Source of the DNA: JANNBN01 sp963763885
Lineage (GTDB): Bacteria > Actinomycetota > Acidimicrobiia > Acidimicrobiales > JANYDT01
Direction of reading: 5' to 3'
Assembly: GCA_963763885.1 (NCBI GenBank)
Contig: CAVXQD010000001.1
Location: 806,001 to 870,000, forward strand
Length of the DNA stretch: 64,000 bases
Each line of letters starts with the position of its first letter. The stretch's first letter is position 1. This document shows positions 17,223 through 26,029 of this stretch, piece after piece. The translations under genes and the position numbers were made by a program. A model generated the notes under the pieces. That model did not search any database. It had not been told where the DNA came from and saw only the letters and a list, made by a program, of their open reading frames with translations.

Positions 17223-17681
17223 TCAGCGCAGCGGACCAAATTCCAGCTTTCGGCGGTGCTCGAACACAAGTGACGTTCGTTCGTCAGCAACCCCAGGATA
17301 GATGGCCACGGAGTTGAGCACGATCCGCCGAAGGTGGTCGGAGTCCGCCACTGCAAGGTGAACCTCCACGTCGTTCTCACCCGAGAGCAAACTCACGGCA
17401 AGCGTCTCCTCCAACGCCCACACGTGTGCGATGAACCGTTCAACGATGTCTGGCGTCTTCGGTGACAATCGAACCGATACAACCGCCTGTAGGTGACGAC
17501 CAAGCGCAGCTGGGCTGACCTCAGCGTGATACCCAAGGATCACGCCACGCTCCACGAGATTGCGCATCCGCTCCATGCACGTGGATGGAGCGACGCCGAG
17601 TTGCTCCGCAAGACTCTTCACCGTTTGTCGAGCATCACGCTGCAAGAGGCGCACCAAACGCGCGTCAACTTTGTCGATCAT
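17223..17681 (-). CDS. Lrp/AsnC family transcriptional regulator
   Basis: 152 residues from ATG 17681 (MIDKVDARLVRLLQRDARQ); an upstream start at 17726 would add 15 residues not typical of the family. N-terminal HTH: TVKSLAEQLGVAPSTCMERMRNLVERGVILGYHAEVSP; C-terminal RAM/ligand domain: LQAVVSVRLSPKTPDIVERFIAHVWALEETLAVSLLSGENDVEVHLAVADSDHLRRIVLN. Such regulators respond to amino acids. It is divergent from the indolepyruvate ferredoxin oxidoreductase gene, with 124 bp between starts, so control of that gene is the natural expectation. Confidence 0.9.
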   Translation of the reverse strand: MIDKVDARLVRLLQRDARQTVKSLAEQLGVAPSTCMERMRNLVERGVILGYHAEVSPAALGRHLQAVVSVRLSPKTPDIVERFIAHVWALEETLAVSLLSGENDVEVHLAVADSDHLRRIVLNSVAIYPGVADERTSLVFEHRRKLEFGPLR

Positions 17682-17757
17682 CGGTTCAGAGTACCGATTT
17701 GCGACGATTATTCGAAGTGATTGCATAGATCCCGTTGATCAGGGACCATGGAGACAG

Positions 17758-17787
17758 ATCTGCCGTCATCTGCCGTCATCTGCCGTC
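17758..17787 (+). repeat. three tandem 10-bp repeats (ATCTGCCGTC) before the oxidoreductase gene
   Basis: ATCTGCCGTC occurs three times without spacer (17758-17767, 17768-17777, 17778-17787), ending 18 bp before the start codon at 17806. A 10-bp period places each copy on about the same helical face. It may be a cis-regulatory array for the divergent Lrp regulator, or a slippage-prone 5' UTR repeat; no direct evidence separates these. Confidence 0.6.
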
Positions 17788-17805
17788 TGTTGTACAAGGA
17801 GTGCC

Positions 17806-20800
17806 ATGTCTGCACCAACTGCCACGCCGGTTTCGATTCGCCCGCGGGAGGGGTACCAGCTCACCGACCGTCTCTCCATGGATTCTGGGCGAGTGTTTTC
17901 TTCTGGGGTTCAGGCCATTGCTCGGATCCTTGTCGAGCAGCTTCGGGTCGACCGCCAACAAGGGCGTCGCACAGCCGCATTTGCGTCGGGTTATCCAGGT
18001 TCGCCGCTTGGCACTCTGGACAAAGAACTGACGGCAGCAGTGAAGCTTGTGGGCGACACGCTCCCACTGGTGTTTCGGCCAGGACTGAACGAGGAGCTTG
18101 CTGCAACAGCGGTGATGGGAACGCAGCTCGCGCAGGCACTCGGCGAGAGCACCTACGACGGCATCATTGGCATGTGGTTCGGCAAAGCACCAGGGCTGGA
18201 CCGTGCCTGCGATGCCATCCGCCACGCAAACCACGCTGGTTCGCACCACCTCGGCGGCGCACTCGCCGTTGTGGGGGACGATCCCGCTGCCAAGAGTTCG
18301 ACATTGCCCAGCAGCTCCGATGCAACACTCATCGATCTCCACATTCCAATGCTGTGTCCAGTTGATGTACAGGACGCGCTCGATCTCGGCCGTCACGGAA
18401 TTGCGATGTCCAGGATGAGTGGCTTGTGGTCTGGTTTAAAGGTGATCACCGCGGTCGCAGACGGCACCGCGACCATCGATCTTGACCCCAACCGTGTCAA
18501 ACCGATCATGCCCGAGTGGCTGGTCGACGGGCGCGAGTGGCGGCCTGTACCTAACGCTCGGATGCTCCCGCCGTACAACTTGGAGACGGAGCGCGAGATG
18601 GTCGAGATTCGGCTCGAAGCAGCCAAGGCGTATGGCGCCGCCAACGCGTTGAACAGCGTCACCATCGACCCGGGACCTTCTGCGCGCATAGGGATCGCCG
18701 CATGTGGTTACACCGCCGGTGAAGTTCGCGAAGCGCTTGGCCGCTTGGGGCTAAGGACCGAACAACAGATCAAGGATGCCGGTATAAGGCTGTTGGTGTT
18801 TCGGATGCCGTATCCGCTTGAGCCTTCCGTGGTGCGTCGCTTCTGTCACGACCTGTCAGAGGTCATTGTGGTCGAGGACAAGAACCCCATGCTGGAATGG
18901 ATCGTCAAGGACGCATTGTGGGGGTCAGCAGAACGCCCTCAGATCGTCGGAAAGACCGACCTCGATGGCTCGCCACTGTTTGCACGGTCGGGGCACCTCG
19001 ACGCCGACGCAATCCTCGCACCGCTGCGTCGACGCCTCGTTGCTCACCTCGGCGAGTCCAAGCTTGCTCCGCTGCCAGCGGCTCCTCGTGAACGCATTGC
19101 ACTTGCCGTCGCACGCAGCCCGTGGTTCTGTTCCGGATGCCCACACAACTGGGGAACCAAGGTCCCGGAGGGCACCCTCTACGGCGCTGGCATCGGTTGC
19201 CACGGCATGACCACGTTGTTCTCCGAAGACAGGTTCGGACACCTCGCAGGAATCTGCGCGATGGGCAACGAAGGGATGACCTGGCTGGGGATGGAACCGT
19301 TTGTTTCGAGGAAGCACTTCATTCAGAACCTTGGCGACGGCACCTACTTCCATTCCGGCCAACTTGCGGTGCAGGCCGCGGTTGCAGCCAACTCAAACAT
19401 CACCTTCAAGCTGCTCTACAACAACGCCGTCGCCATGACTGGCGGGCAGGACGCTCCTGGGCGGGTCGGGGTTCCGGCGCTCGCTGGCATCCTGCTGGCG
19501 CAGGGCGTCAAACGGGTTCTCGTCACAACCGACGACGTGGAGGATTACCACGGCGTCCACCTTCCACCCGGCGTGGACGTGTGGGATCGGACACGGATAG
19601 TCGAAGCACAAGAACTGCTGCGTGACGTTGCCGGAGTCACGGTGCTCATCCACGACCAGGAATGCGCTGCGGAACTGCGCCGGGATCGCAAGCGCGGGTT
19701 ATTGGAAGCGCCGAAATTTCGTGTGGTGATCAACGACCGCGTGTGCGAAGGCTGCGGGGACTGCGGTGAGAAGAGCGGCTGCCTTTCCGTGCAGCCGATC
19801 GACACCGAGTTCGGTCGGAAGACAACCATCGAACAGACGAGCTGCAACCTCGACATGTCGTGTCTGCATGGCGACTGCCCCAGCTTTATGACCATCCAGA
19901 TCGATCCAAAACGCGTCGCAGCATCCCGGTCCGCGCGTCCCGTTGCGCCGTCGGTCTTCCCCGACCCGGTATCTCTGCTGACCGGCCAGGACTGCACCAT
20001 TCGGATGGCTGGCATCGGCGGCACCGGCGTCGTCACCGTCAGCCAGGTACTCAGCGCTGCAGCGCTTCTCGACGGGCTCCAAGCGAAAGGGCTTGACCAA
20101 ACCGGGTTATCGCAGAAGGCAGGTCCGGTGGTGAGCGACGTCCGCATTGGAGCCACGCTGGACCACGCTTCCAACAAAGCTGGTCGCTCCACAACCGACG
20201 TGCTGCTGGGCTTCGATCTCCTCGTCGCGTCGGGCGACAACCACCTCAATTCGCTCAACACAAATCGCTCGTTCGTGGTCGCCTCCATTTCCACAACACC
20301 AACAGGCGCAATGGTGGTCGATCCGCGGATCGCTCAACCAACAGTAGATGCGCTTACTGAACGGGCCAGGGTGGCGTCAGGCTCAGAACCTGTCATGCTC
20401 GATGCTGCCCTCATCACGAGTCAGCTCCTGGGCGATGCGGCAACCGCCAACGTGGCAGTACTCGGCGCCGCGTTTCAATCCGGTGTGATCCCTGTCAGCG
20501 CCTCGGCCATCGAAGAAGCAATCGCCCTCAACGGAGTTGCGGTTGAGAGGAACCTCGCTGCGTTCCGATGGGGCAGAACTGCAGTGAGCGACCCGGCCGC
20601 GCTTCAGTCTGCGCTCGCCTCTGTCCGAACCGACGCTGCACCCCAACGAAGCGTCCCCGATCGAATCGCTGTCCGCCTTGCGGCAATGGCTCTACCGGAA
20701 TCAACTGCGCAGTTGATTCAGTCGCGCTGCCACGAACTCATAGCGTTTCAATCACTCCGCACCGCCGAGGACTATCTAAAGGTGATCGAACGGACGTGGC

Positions 20801-21324
20801 AACGCGAACGCGAAGTGTCCCCCGGGTCGGTTCAACTGACGGAACAGGTTGCACGAAGCCTCTACCAGTTCACGGCCTACAAAGATGAGTACGAGGTGGC
20901 TCGTCTCCTCACTTCGCCAGAATCGCGCAAGGCCGCCGAAGCCGTTGGCGGCGTTGGGGCACCGGTGAGTTGGAAGTTGCACCCACCGATGTTGAAAGCA
21001 CTTGGCCGCACATCCAAAATCACCCTCGGCCCAAGGACGAGACCGTTGTTGACGGTGCTGGCCAAAGCAAAGCGGCTACGCGGCACCCCGTTAGATCCGT
21101 TCGGCAGAGCTCACGTGCGCAAGCTCGAACGGGAGCTTCTGTCGGAGTTCACCCAAGTGGTTGACCAACTTCTTGGTTGCCTGTCGATCGCAAACCTCGA
21201 CGAAGCGGCCCGTATCGCAGGCCTCCCAGACATCGTGCGCGGCTACGAAGACCGCAAAGTACGCAACGCGGCAACGTATCGCGATGAACTACAACGAGCC
21301 CTCCAGGCTTGGCCAACTTGCTAG
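17806..21324 (+). CDS. indolepyruvate ferredoxin oxidoreductase, fused alpha/beta/gamma type
   Basis: 1172 residues from ATG 17806, chosen for AAGGAG upstream. It decarboxylates aryl-pyruvates (from Trp, Phe or Tyr transamination) to aryl-acetyl-CoA, passing electrons to an iron-sulfur carrier. Order: pyrimidine-binding alpha part (SGYPGSPLGTLDKEL, GMWFGKAPGLDRACDAIRHAN), TPP-binding part (WFCSGCPHNWGTKVPEGTLYGAGIGCHGM; GDGTYFHSGQLAVQAAV; LLYNNAVAMTGGQ), a cysteine cluster near residues 645-690 (CEGCGDCGEKSGC, CNLDMSCLHGDC), then the gamma domain (MAGIGGTGVVTVSQVL) and a C-terminal extension. Such fused enzymes occur in aerobic bacteria. The last 36 bp overlap the convergent dioxygenase gene. 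Confidence 0.9.
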   Translation: MSAPTATPVSIRPREGYQLTDRLSMDSGRVFSSGVQAIARILVEQLRVDRQQGRRTAAFASGYPGSPLGTLDKELTAAVKLVGDTLPLVFRPGLNEELAATAVMGTQLAQALGESTYDGIIGMWFGKAPGLDRACDAIRHANHAGSHHLGGALAVVGDDPAAKSSTLPSSSDATLIDLHIPMLCPVDVQDALDLGRHGIAMSRMSGLWSGLKVITAVADGTATIDLDPNRVKPIMPEWLVDGREWRPVPNARMLPPYNLETEREMVEIRLEAAKAYGAANALNSVTIDPGPSARIGIAACGYTAGEVREALGRLGLRTEQQIKDAGIRLLVFRMPYPLEPSVVRRFCHDLSEVIVVEDKNPMLEWIVKDALWGSAERPQIVGKTDLDGSPLFARSGHLDADAILAPLRRRLVAHLGESKLAPLPAAPRERIALAVARSPWFCSGCPHNWGTKVPEGTLYGAGIGCHGMTTLFSEDRFGHLAGICAMGNEGMTWLGMEPFVSRKHFIQNLGDGTYFHSGQLAVQAAVAANSNITFKLLYNNAVAMTGGQDAPGRVGVPALAGILLAQGVKRVLVTTDDVEDYHGVHLPPGVDVWDRTRIVEAQELLRDVAGVTVLIHDQECAAELRRDRKRGLLEAPKFRVVINDRVCEGCGDCGEKSGCLSVQPIDTEFGRKTTIEQTSCNLDMSCLHGDCPSFMTIQIDPKRVAASRSARPVAPSVFPDPVSLLTGQDCTIRMAGIGGTGVVTVSQVLSAAALLDGLQAKGLDQTGLSQKAGPVVSDVRIGATLDHASNKAGRSTTDVLLGFDLLVASGDNHLNSLNTNRSFVVASISTTPTGAMVVDPRIAQPTVDALTERARVASGSEPVMLDAALITSQLLGDAATANVAVLGAAFQSGVIPVSASAIEEAIALNGVAVERNLAAFRWGRTAVSDPAALQSALASVRTDAAPQRSVPDRIAVRLAAMALPESTAQLIQSRCHELIAFQSLRTAEDYLKVIERTWQREREVSPGSVQLTEQVARSLYQFTAYKDEYEVARLLTSPESRKAAEAVGGVGAPVSWKLHPPMLKALGRTSKITLGPRTRPLLTVLAKAKRLRGTPLDPFGRAHVRKLERELLSEFTQVVDQLLGCLSIANLDEAARIAGLPDIVRGYEDRKVRNAATYRDELQRALQAWPTC

Positions 21325-22086
21325 GTCCCTGTCAAGCGGAACCACCGCCGAGTAGTCACGGTGATGCTGATGATCGCCGCGCTTTTCTGTTGTCTGGCGG
21401 TTGGAAACAGGGTTGAGGATCAGCGAAAAGATTCGCCGATCCCATGGGGACATATTGTTCGGCGATCCGTGAACCATGGCGTCACCGAAGATCAGCATGG
21501 TGCCCGCTGGTCCCTTTGGACACGCAAGCCCGCCCTCAGCCACTAAAGACCGCACGGCGTCTTCGGGCACAGTCCACAGTGGGTAGCTGGTTGTGGTGGT
21601 GTCCAACGAGGTTGGTGCTGGACCGTTTCTATGCGAGCCCGGGATGAACACCAGCGGACCGTTGAACTCGTTTACTTCGTCGAGAAAGATGTGCAGGTTG
21701 AGCGCCAGTGGTTGCGGCACGCCGTCTTCGTGATGGTGGGTGGCAAAGTCGTAATGCCACTGCCATTGCTCGCCGCGGAACGCCTCTTTCGCATTCACCT
21801 TGACCTGCTGCACGTACAACGCTTCGGTGTCCAAGATCTGCTGTGCGGGTCGCACCAATCTCGGGTCCCGGACAAGGTTTGCAAACAGCTCGTCACGGAG
21901 GTGAAGCCCCATTGCGGTGCGGACGACATCGCTTGACTTCTCACGGAAATTCTCGGGGCAGCGCTCGGCAAACAGGCCTGCAAGCCGAGCCGTGATGGCC
22001 TGGACCTCCGCAGCGCTGAAGGCGTCCAGGATCCGAAGAAACCCGACACGACGGAACGAGTCCAGTTGCGCTGGAGAAAGGTCCAT
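21289..22086 (-). CDS. phytanoyl-CoA dioxygenase (PhyH) family protein
   Basis: 265 residues. Fe(II)/2-oxoglutarate oxygenase of the PhyH type: WQWHYDFATHHHEDG has the His-x-Asp metal pair, FNGPLVFIPGSHRNG is the family turn, and GDAMVHGSPNNMSPWDRRIFSLILNP gives the distal His and the Arg that binds 2-oxoglutarate. It hydroxylates a substrate that is unknown here. Last gene of the run boxC-boxB-ligase-paaX-this gene, 35 bp after the regulator, so a role in aromatic-acid metabolism is possible. Confidence 0.85.
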   Translation of the reverse strand: MDLSPAQLDSFRRVGFLRILDAFSAAEVQAITARLAGLFAERCPENFREKSSDVVRTAMGLHLRDELFANLVRDPRLVRPAQQILDTEALYVQQVKVNAKEAFRGEQWQWHYDFATHHHEDGVPQPLALNLHIFLDEVNEFNGPLVFIPGSHRNGPAPTSLDTTTTSYPLWTVPEDAVRSLVAEGGLACPKGPAGTMLIFGDAMVHGSPNNMSPWDRRIFSLILNPVSNRQTTEKRGDHQHHRDYSAVVPLDRDLASWPSLEGSL

Positions 22087-22121
22087 GTCGCCAAGCTACC
22101 GGACCACTTGCCACCGGGCGA

Positions 22122-22982
22122 TTAGCTGGTTTGGATGGGGGCTTGGGCGTCCGACTCGATTGACTGGTACCAACGCTGAGCTTGAGGCGACCAGGAGGCG
22201 CGTTGCTGGTCAAAGACCTCTTTCGCTCTCCTCCCGGGCCACTTGGCGGGGAGCAACTCCAGGGGGATCTCTGGGTCATCGAAGGGGAACTTTCGCCATT
22301 CATGGACCAGGCGGACGAGTGCCCCGAATGTGGCCAGCTCACCTTTGGGACGGGTACGTCCGAATTCCGCGATGAACGTTGCGTACTGCGATTCCAGGTG
22401 CTCAAGGTCCCATGCGCGGCGGATGATTTCCCCTTCCGGAACGATTTGGGTTGCCTCCGCTACAAAGAGCATTGGGGTGGGCTCCAGCTTCAGCGCATCC
22501 AGAAGCGCAGTTGCGGCCTGTAGTCGGCCAGTGTGCGGTGAGACTGCCACACCCGGCGTGAGGAACCCGAAACCGGCGAAGCCAAGCTGGTTCTTGACCT
22601 GGTGTCGCTTGGCCCGCATCTCTTCAGGGACGGCCGTCACTGCCACAAGCCAACGACCGTCCCACTCGGTGGTGTTTGTACCGAAGTTGTAGATGCGCTG
22701 AGCGCCCTCCCTGAGCAGGCGCTCCCCTGCCGACGTCAGCTCCCATCGTGTGGCACGACCCAGCCTGATCGAGCTCATCACACCGTCTTCACCGAGGCGG
22801 GCTGCTGCTTGCCGAGCATTTGGCTCGTTGACCGAGACCAACTCCAGCATCTGGATCAAGCTGTTGGTCCAAGCGCTTCCGCCGTGAGGGAGAACGAACT
22901 CACCGAGCATGGTGAGTAATAGCGACTTCGCACTTGCTCCCGCCCGGCGCGTGGTTTGTCGGTCTATGGACCCCTCAGCCAT
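22122..22982 (-). CDS. PaaX-family transcriptional regulator
   Basis: 286 residues from ATG 22982 (MAEGSIDRQ), whose first bases overlap the ligase stop by 8 bp; an earlier in-frame start would lie inside the ligase gene. PaaX layout: N-terminal winged helix (SLLLTMLGEFVLPHGGSAWTNSLIQMLELVSVNEPNARQAAARLGEDGVMSSIRLGRATRWELTSAGERLL), central domain (WDGRWLVAVTAVPEEMRAKRHQVKNQLGFAGFGFLTPGVAVSP) and a C-terminal helical part (LVRLVHEWRKFPFDDPEIPLELLPAKWPGRRA). PaaX represses phenylacetate genes and is released by an aryl-CoA. Here it is coupled to benzoate activation, so benzoyl-CoA is a plausible inducer (inference). Confidence 0.88.
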   Translation of the reverse strand: MAEGSIDRQTTRRAGASAKSLLLTMLGEFVLPHGGSAWTNSLIQMLELVSVNEPNARQAAARLGEDGVMSSIRLGRATRWELTSAGERLLREGAQRIYNFGTNTTEWDGRWLVAVTAVPEEMRAKRHQVKNQLGFAGFGFLTPGVAVSPHTGRLQAATALLDALKLEPTPMLFVAEATQIVPEGEIIRRAWDLEHLESQYATFIAEFGRTRPKGELATFGALVRLVHEWRKFPFDDPEIPLELLPAKWPGRRAKEVFDQQRASWSPQAQRWYQSIESDAQAPIQTS

Positions 22983-24543
22983 CGGCAAGTTGTTCACGCA
23001 AGGCGAAGCGTTGGATCTTTCCGGTGGCGGTCTTCGGTAGCGAGTCAACCACGATCAACTGGCGCGGCCGTTTGAATGCAGCCATACGGTCTCGGCAGTG
23101 CTGCTCCACTGAAGCTGGCTCAATCGTGCTCCCAGACCGGGGGACCACAAACGCCGTGACTTCTTCCAAACCTGCGCTGCTCCGAGAACCAACGACCGCT
23201 GCCTCGAGAACATCTGGGTGTTCAACCAGAACCGCTTCCACCTCAGCAGGCGACACCCAGATGCCACCGGCTTTGATCATGTCGTTGTTGCGACCGAGGA
23301 ACGTCCAGTGCCCCGACGCGTCTCGTGTGTACACATCGCCCGTGCGCACCCAGCCTTCATCAACAAACGCTGCGCTGGTCGCTTCCGGACGGTTCCAGTA
23401 GCCCATCGCCGTGGTGGGACCTCGCACGTGCAGGTATCCCGGGTTGTCAGCAGCCGTCACCTCGCCGCCGTCATCTCCCAACAGCATGAGTTCATACCCC
23501 GGAACCGCCACGCCAGTGGAGCCGGGCTGTTGGTCATCCAAGGTGTTGGACAGAAAGATGTGCAACGCCTCAGTGGACCCAATCCCATCAAGTACCGGGT
23601 GCGAAAAGCGGGCGGAGAAACGTCGCTGTAAATCTGCCGGCAACGTCTCACCAGCGGTAATCGTGGCGCGGACCGACCCAAACGAACCAGCTGCCACATC
23701 CGTGTCCAGAACGCCTGCCACAAAGCCAGGGCTGGCGAAAAACAACGTGGGTCGCTCTGCCGCAATGAGACTGCAGTAGCTGGCGGGTGTTGGTCTGGTG
23801 GGCTCCAAAATGACCGTTGCTCCAGCCCCGAACGGGAACGTCAACGAATTGCCCAATCCGTACGCAAAGAACAACTTGGCCACCGACAAGAAGCGGTCGG
23901 TTTGTTGCACCTGCAGCACCGACTTGGCATAGGTGTCGTAGGTGGCCTCCATGGCGCTGTGCCGATGCACAACTCCCTTGGGCAGGCCAGTGGTCCCAGA
24001 GCTGTACAACCAAAACGACTGATCTTCAGCGCTGGTCGAACACACCGGAGCTTCAGCCGAATCGGAGAAGGACCCCCACTCCCATACCGAAAGGGTGGGC
24101 GACACTACTTCCGCAGCAACAGGTGGACTTGAGATCCCATCGTTGAGAACGACGGCGTGACGAAGCGATGTGGCAACGGCTGCCACCGGTGCAACAAACG
24201 ACCTGTACTCATCCGACACAACAAGCCCTGCTGCCTCAGCATCGTGGGCGATGGACGCCACGTCGGCGGCTCTCAGCATGGTGGAGATGGGAACCGGGAC
24301 AACGCCGGAGCGGAGGCAGCCCAACAGCCACGCAACCATGTCTGGGCTGTCGTTGGCCACAACAACAACTCGCTCCCCTTTCGTGATACCAAGCGCGAGC
24401 AACGCATGCTGCACCCTCCACGCGGAGTGAAGCACCTGGTCGTATGTGAACGTTGTACCGCGGCACCGGATAGCAGGAATTGAACCACGACCTTCTGCGA
24501 CGTTTCGATCCACAAGCCAGGCAGCTGAGTTGTACAGGGGCAC
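22975..24543 (-). CDS. benzoate-CoA ligase
   Basis: 522 residues from GTG 24543 (VPLYNSAAWLVDRNVAEGRG), which clears the upstream boxB gene; the frame is open further but inside boxB. AMP-binding ligase: LYSSGTTGLPKGVVHRHSAME (P-loop), GIGSTEALHIFLSN, WVRTGDVYTRDASGHW and the C-terminal KTATGKIQRFALREQL with the catalytic Lys. The start LYNSAAWLVDRNV and the box neighbours match benzoate-CoA ligases (BclA/BadA type), which supply benzoyl-CoA to BoxB. A related aromatic acid such as 2-aminobenzoate cannot be excluded. Confidence 0.88.
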   Translation of the reverse strand: MPLYNSAAWLVDRNVAEGRGSIPAIRCRGTTFTYDQVLHSAWRVQHALLALGITKGERVVVVANDSPDMVAWLLGCLRSGVVPVPISTMLRAADVASIAHDAEAAGLVVSDEYRSFVAPVAAVATSLRHAVVLNDGISSPPVAAEVVSPTLSVWEWGSFSDSAEAPVCSTSAEDQSFWLYSSGTTGLPKGVVHRHSAMEATYDTYAKSVLQVQQTDRFLSVAKLFFAYGLGNSLTFPFGAGATVILEPTRPTPASYCSLIAAERPTLFFASPGFVAGVLDTDVAAGSFGSVRATITAGETLPADLQRRFSARFSHPVLDGIGSTEALHIFLSNTLDDQQPGSTGVAVPGYELMLLGDDGGEVTAADNPGYLHVRGPTTAMGYWNRPEATSAAFVDEGWVRTGDVYTRDASGHWTFLGRNNDMIKAGGIWVSPAEVEAVLVEHPDVLEAAVVGSRSSAGLEEVTAFVVPRSGSTIEPASVEQHCRDRMAAFKRPRQLIVVDSLPKTATGKIQRFALREQLADG

Positions 24544-24608
24544 GGCGTTTCTCACTCTTCTTGTCGGCTGGATCGGTAGTGGATGGCGTAGCAAATCAGG
24601 AGGAAAAC

Positions 24609-26027
24609 TCAGACTTGGACGTAGTCGAAGTCGACCGGACGGCCGCTGACCCCAGCTGAAGGAGGGGCCACCCATCCGGCCATCTTGCCGCGTTCGTGCA
24701 CTCCGACCATCAGTGAACTGACGAATTCGCGATCCGCATGAGACGGAAGGAATCGGTCCACTTCTTGCTGCCACTGCGCTTCAGTAAGCACGGTTCCGTT
24801 TGGCGAAATTCGAGCGCCCTTGAATGTTCCCACGGCACGGTTGAACCCAACATGGGACAGCGTGAGCTTGTGCCCAATTTCGCCAAGCGCCCTGTTCCAC
24901 CGGTCCACACCCTTCTGGCAGTCAGCCACGTAGTCGTCTCGCAAGGTCTCGTTGAGTGCGGACAACGAGACCACCTCCCTGGTGCTGATCTGGCCATCGG
25001 CGAAGTACGGAACCAGCCGGGAAACGCCTTTCAGCAGGTGGTCATCGTCGCGGCGCTCTTCCTGAAAGCGACCCTTCAGACCCGCAGCGAAATAGTTAGC
25101 AGCGTTGGTTGACGTTTCTGCGCCGAACAGGTCCAACGAGACACTGAAATGGAAGTTGAGATAGCGCTGCAGCGTGGCGACGTCGATGCCGCCGTACGCG
25201 CGGACGTCGTCGGTGTTGTGCTCTTTGGTCAGTTGAATGGTGCGATCCACCACCCGCGCCACGCCCGAGGCGCCCACAAACATGTGGTGCGCCTCTTCTT
25301 TCAACATGAAGTCGCAGGTCCGTGACAGTGGGTCGAACGCAGATTCTCGGAGCGACGCAAGCTGAAACTTCCCGTCTCGATCCGTGAAGTACGTGAACAT
25401 ATAAAATGACAGCCAGTCTGGGGTTGGCTCGTTGAACGCACCCAGAATGCGCGGGTTGTCGGCATCACCCGAGTGTCGCTCTAACATCTGGTCTGCCTCG
25501 TCTCGCCCGTCAGCACCGAAATACCGATGCAGCAGGTACACCATCGCCCAAAGATGCCGCCCTTCTTCCACGTTGACCTGAAACAGGTTTCGGAGGTCAT
25601 ACAGGCTGGGCGCTGTGTGACAGAGATGTCGCTGCTGCTCTACCGAAGCCGGCTCGGTATCGCCTTGAACCACCAGCAGGCGGCGTAGCTCGGAACGGAA
25701 CTCGCCGGGCACTTCTTGCCAGACGGGAGCGCCTCGATTGTCCCCGAACGCAACCCGACGGTCTTGCTCCCGTTCGGCCAAGAAGATGCCCCACCGGTAC
25801 TCAGGCATGGGCACATGGCCAAAGTTGGCCCAACCTTCCTGCCCGACAGAGACGGCTGTACGCAGGAAGATTGGGTTGTCCTTGAATGACTCTGGCCCAA
25901 GGTCGCGCCACCAGGAAAGGAACTTCGGCTGCCAACTCTCCAACGCTCGTTGGAGCCGCCGATCACTGGACAGGTCCACGTTGTTGGGGATCTTCGCGTC
26001 GATGTCGACCGCACTGAAGTTCTGCAT
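24609..26027 (-). CDS. boxB: benzoyl-CoA 2,3-epoxidase, oxygenase component
   Basis: 472 residues, expected length for BoxB, the di-iron oxygenase that converts benzoyl-CoA to 2,3-epoxybenzoyl-CoA. Recognisable: FLSWWRDLGPESF, the ferritin-like helices with Glu/His iron ligands (VNVEEGRHLWAMVYLLHRYFG; LKEEAHHMFVGASGV) and FNRAVGTFKGARISPNG. The reductase partner BoxA is not in this window. It begins 2 bp after boxC and is followed by the ligase. Confidence 0.93.
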   Translation of the reverse strand: MQNFSAVDIDAKIPNNVDLSSDRRLQRALESWQPKFLSWWRDLGPESFKDNPIFLRTAVSVGQEGWANFGHVPMPEYRWGIFLAEREQDRRVAFGDNRGAPVWQEVPGEFRSELRRLLVVQGDTEPASVEQQRHLCHTAPSLYDLRNLFQVNVEEGRHLWAMVYLLHRYFGADGRDEADQMLERHSGDADNPRILGAFNEPTPDWLSFYMFTYFTDRDGKFQLASLRESAFDPLSRTCDFMLKEEAHHMFVGASGVARVVDRTIQLTKEHNTDDVRAYGGIDVATLQRYLNFHFSVSLDLFGAETSTNAANYFAAGLKGRFQEERRDDDHLLKGVSRLVPYFADGQISTREVVSLSALNETLRDDYVADCQKGVDRWNRALGEIGHKLTLSHVGFNRAVGTFKGARISPNGTVLTEAQWQQEVDRFLPSHADREFVSSLMVGVHERGKMAGWVAPPSAGVSGRPVDFDYVQV

Positions 26028-26029
26028 GA

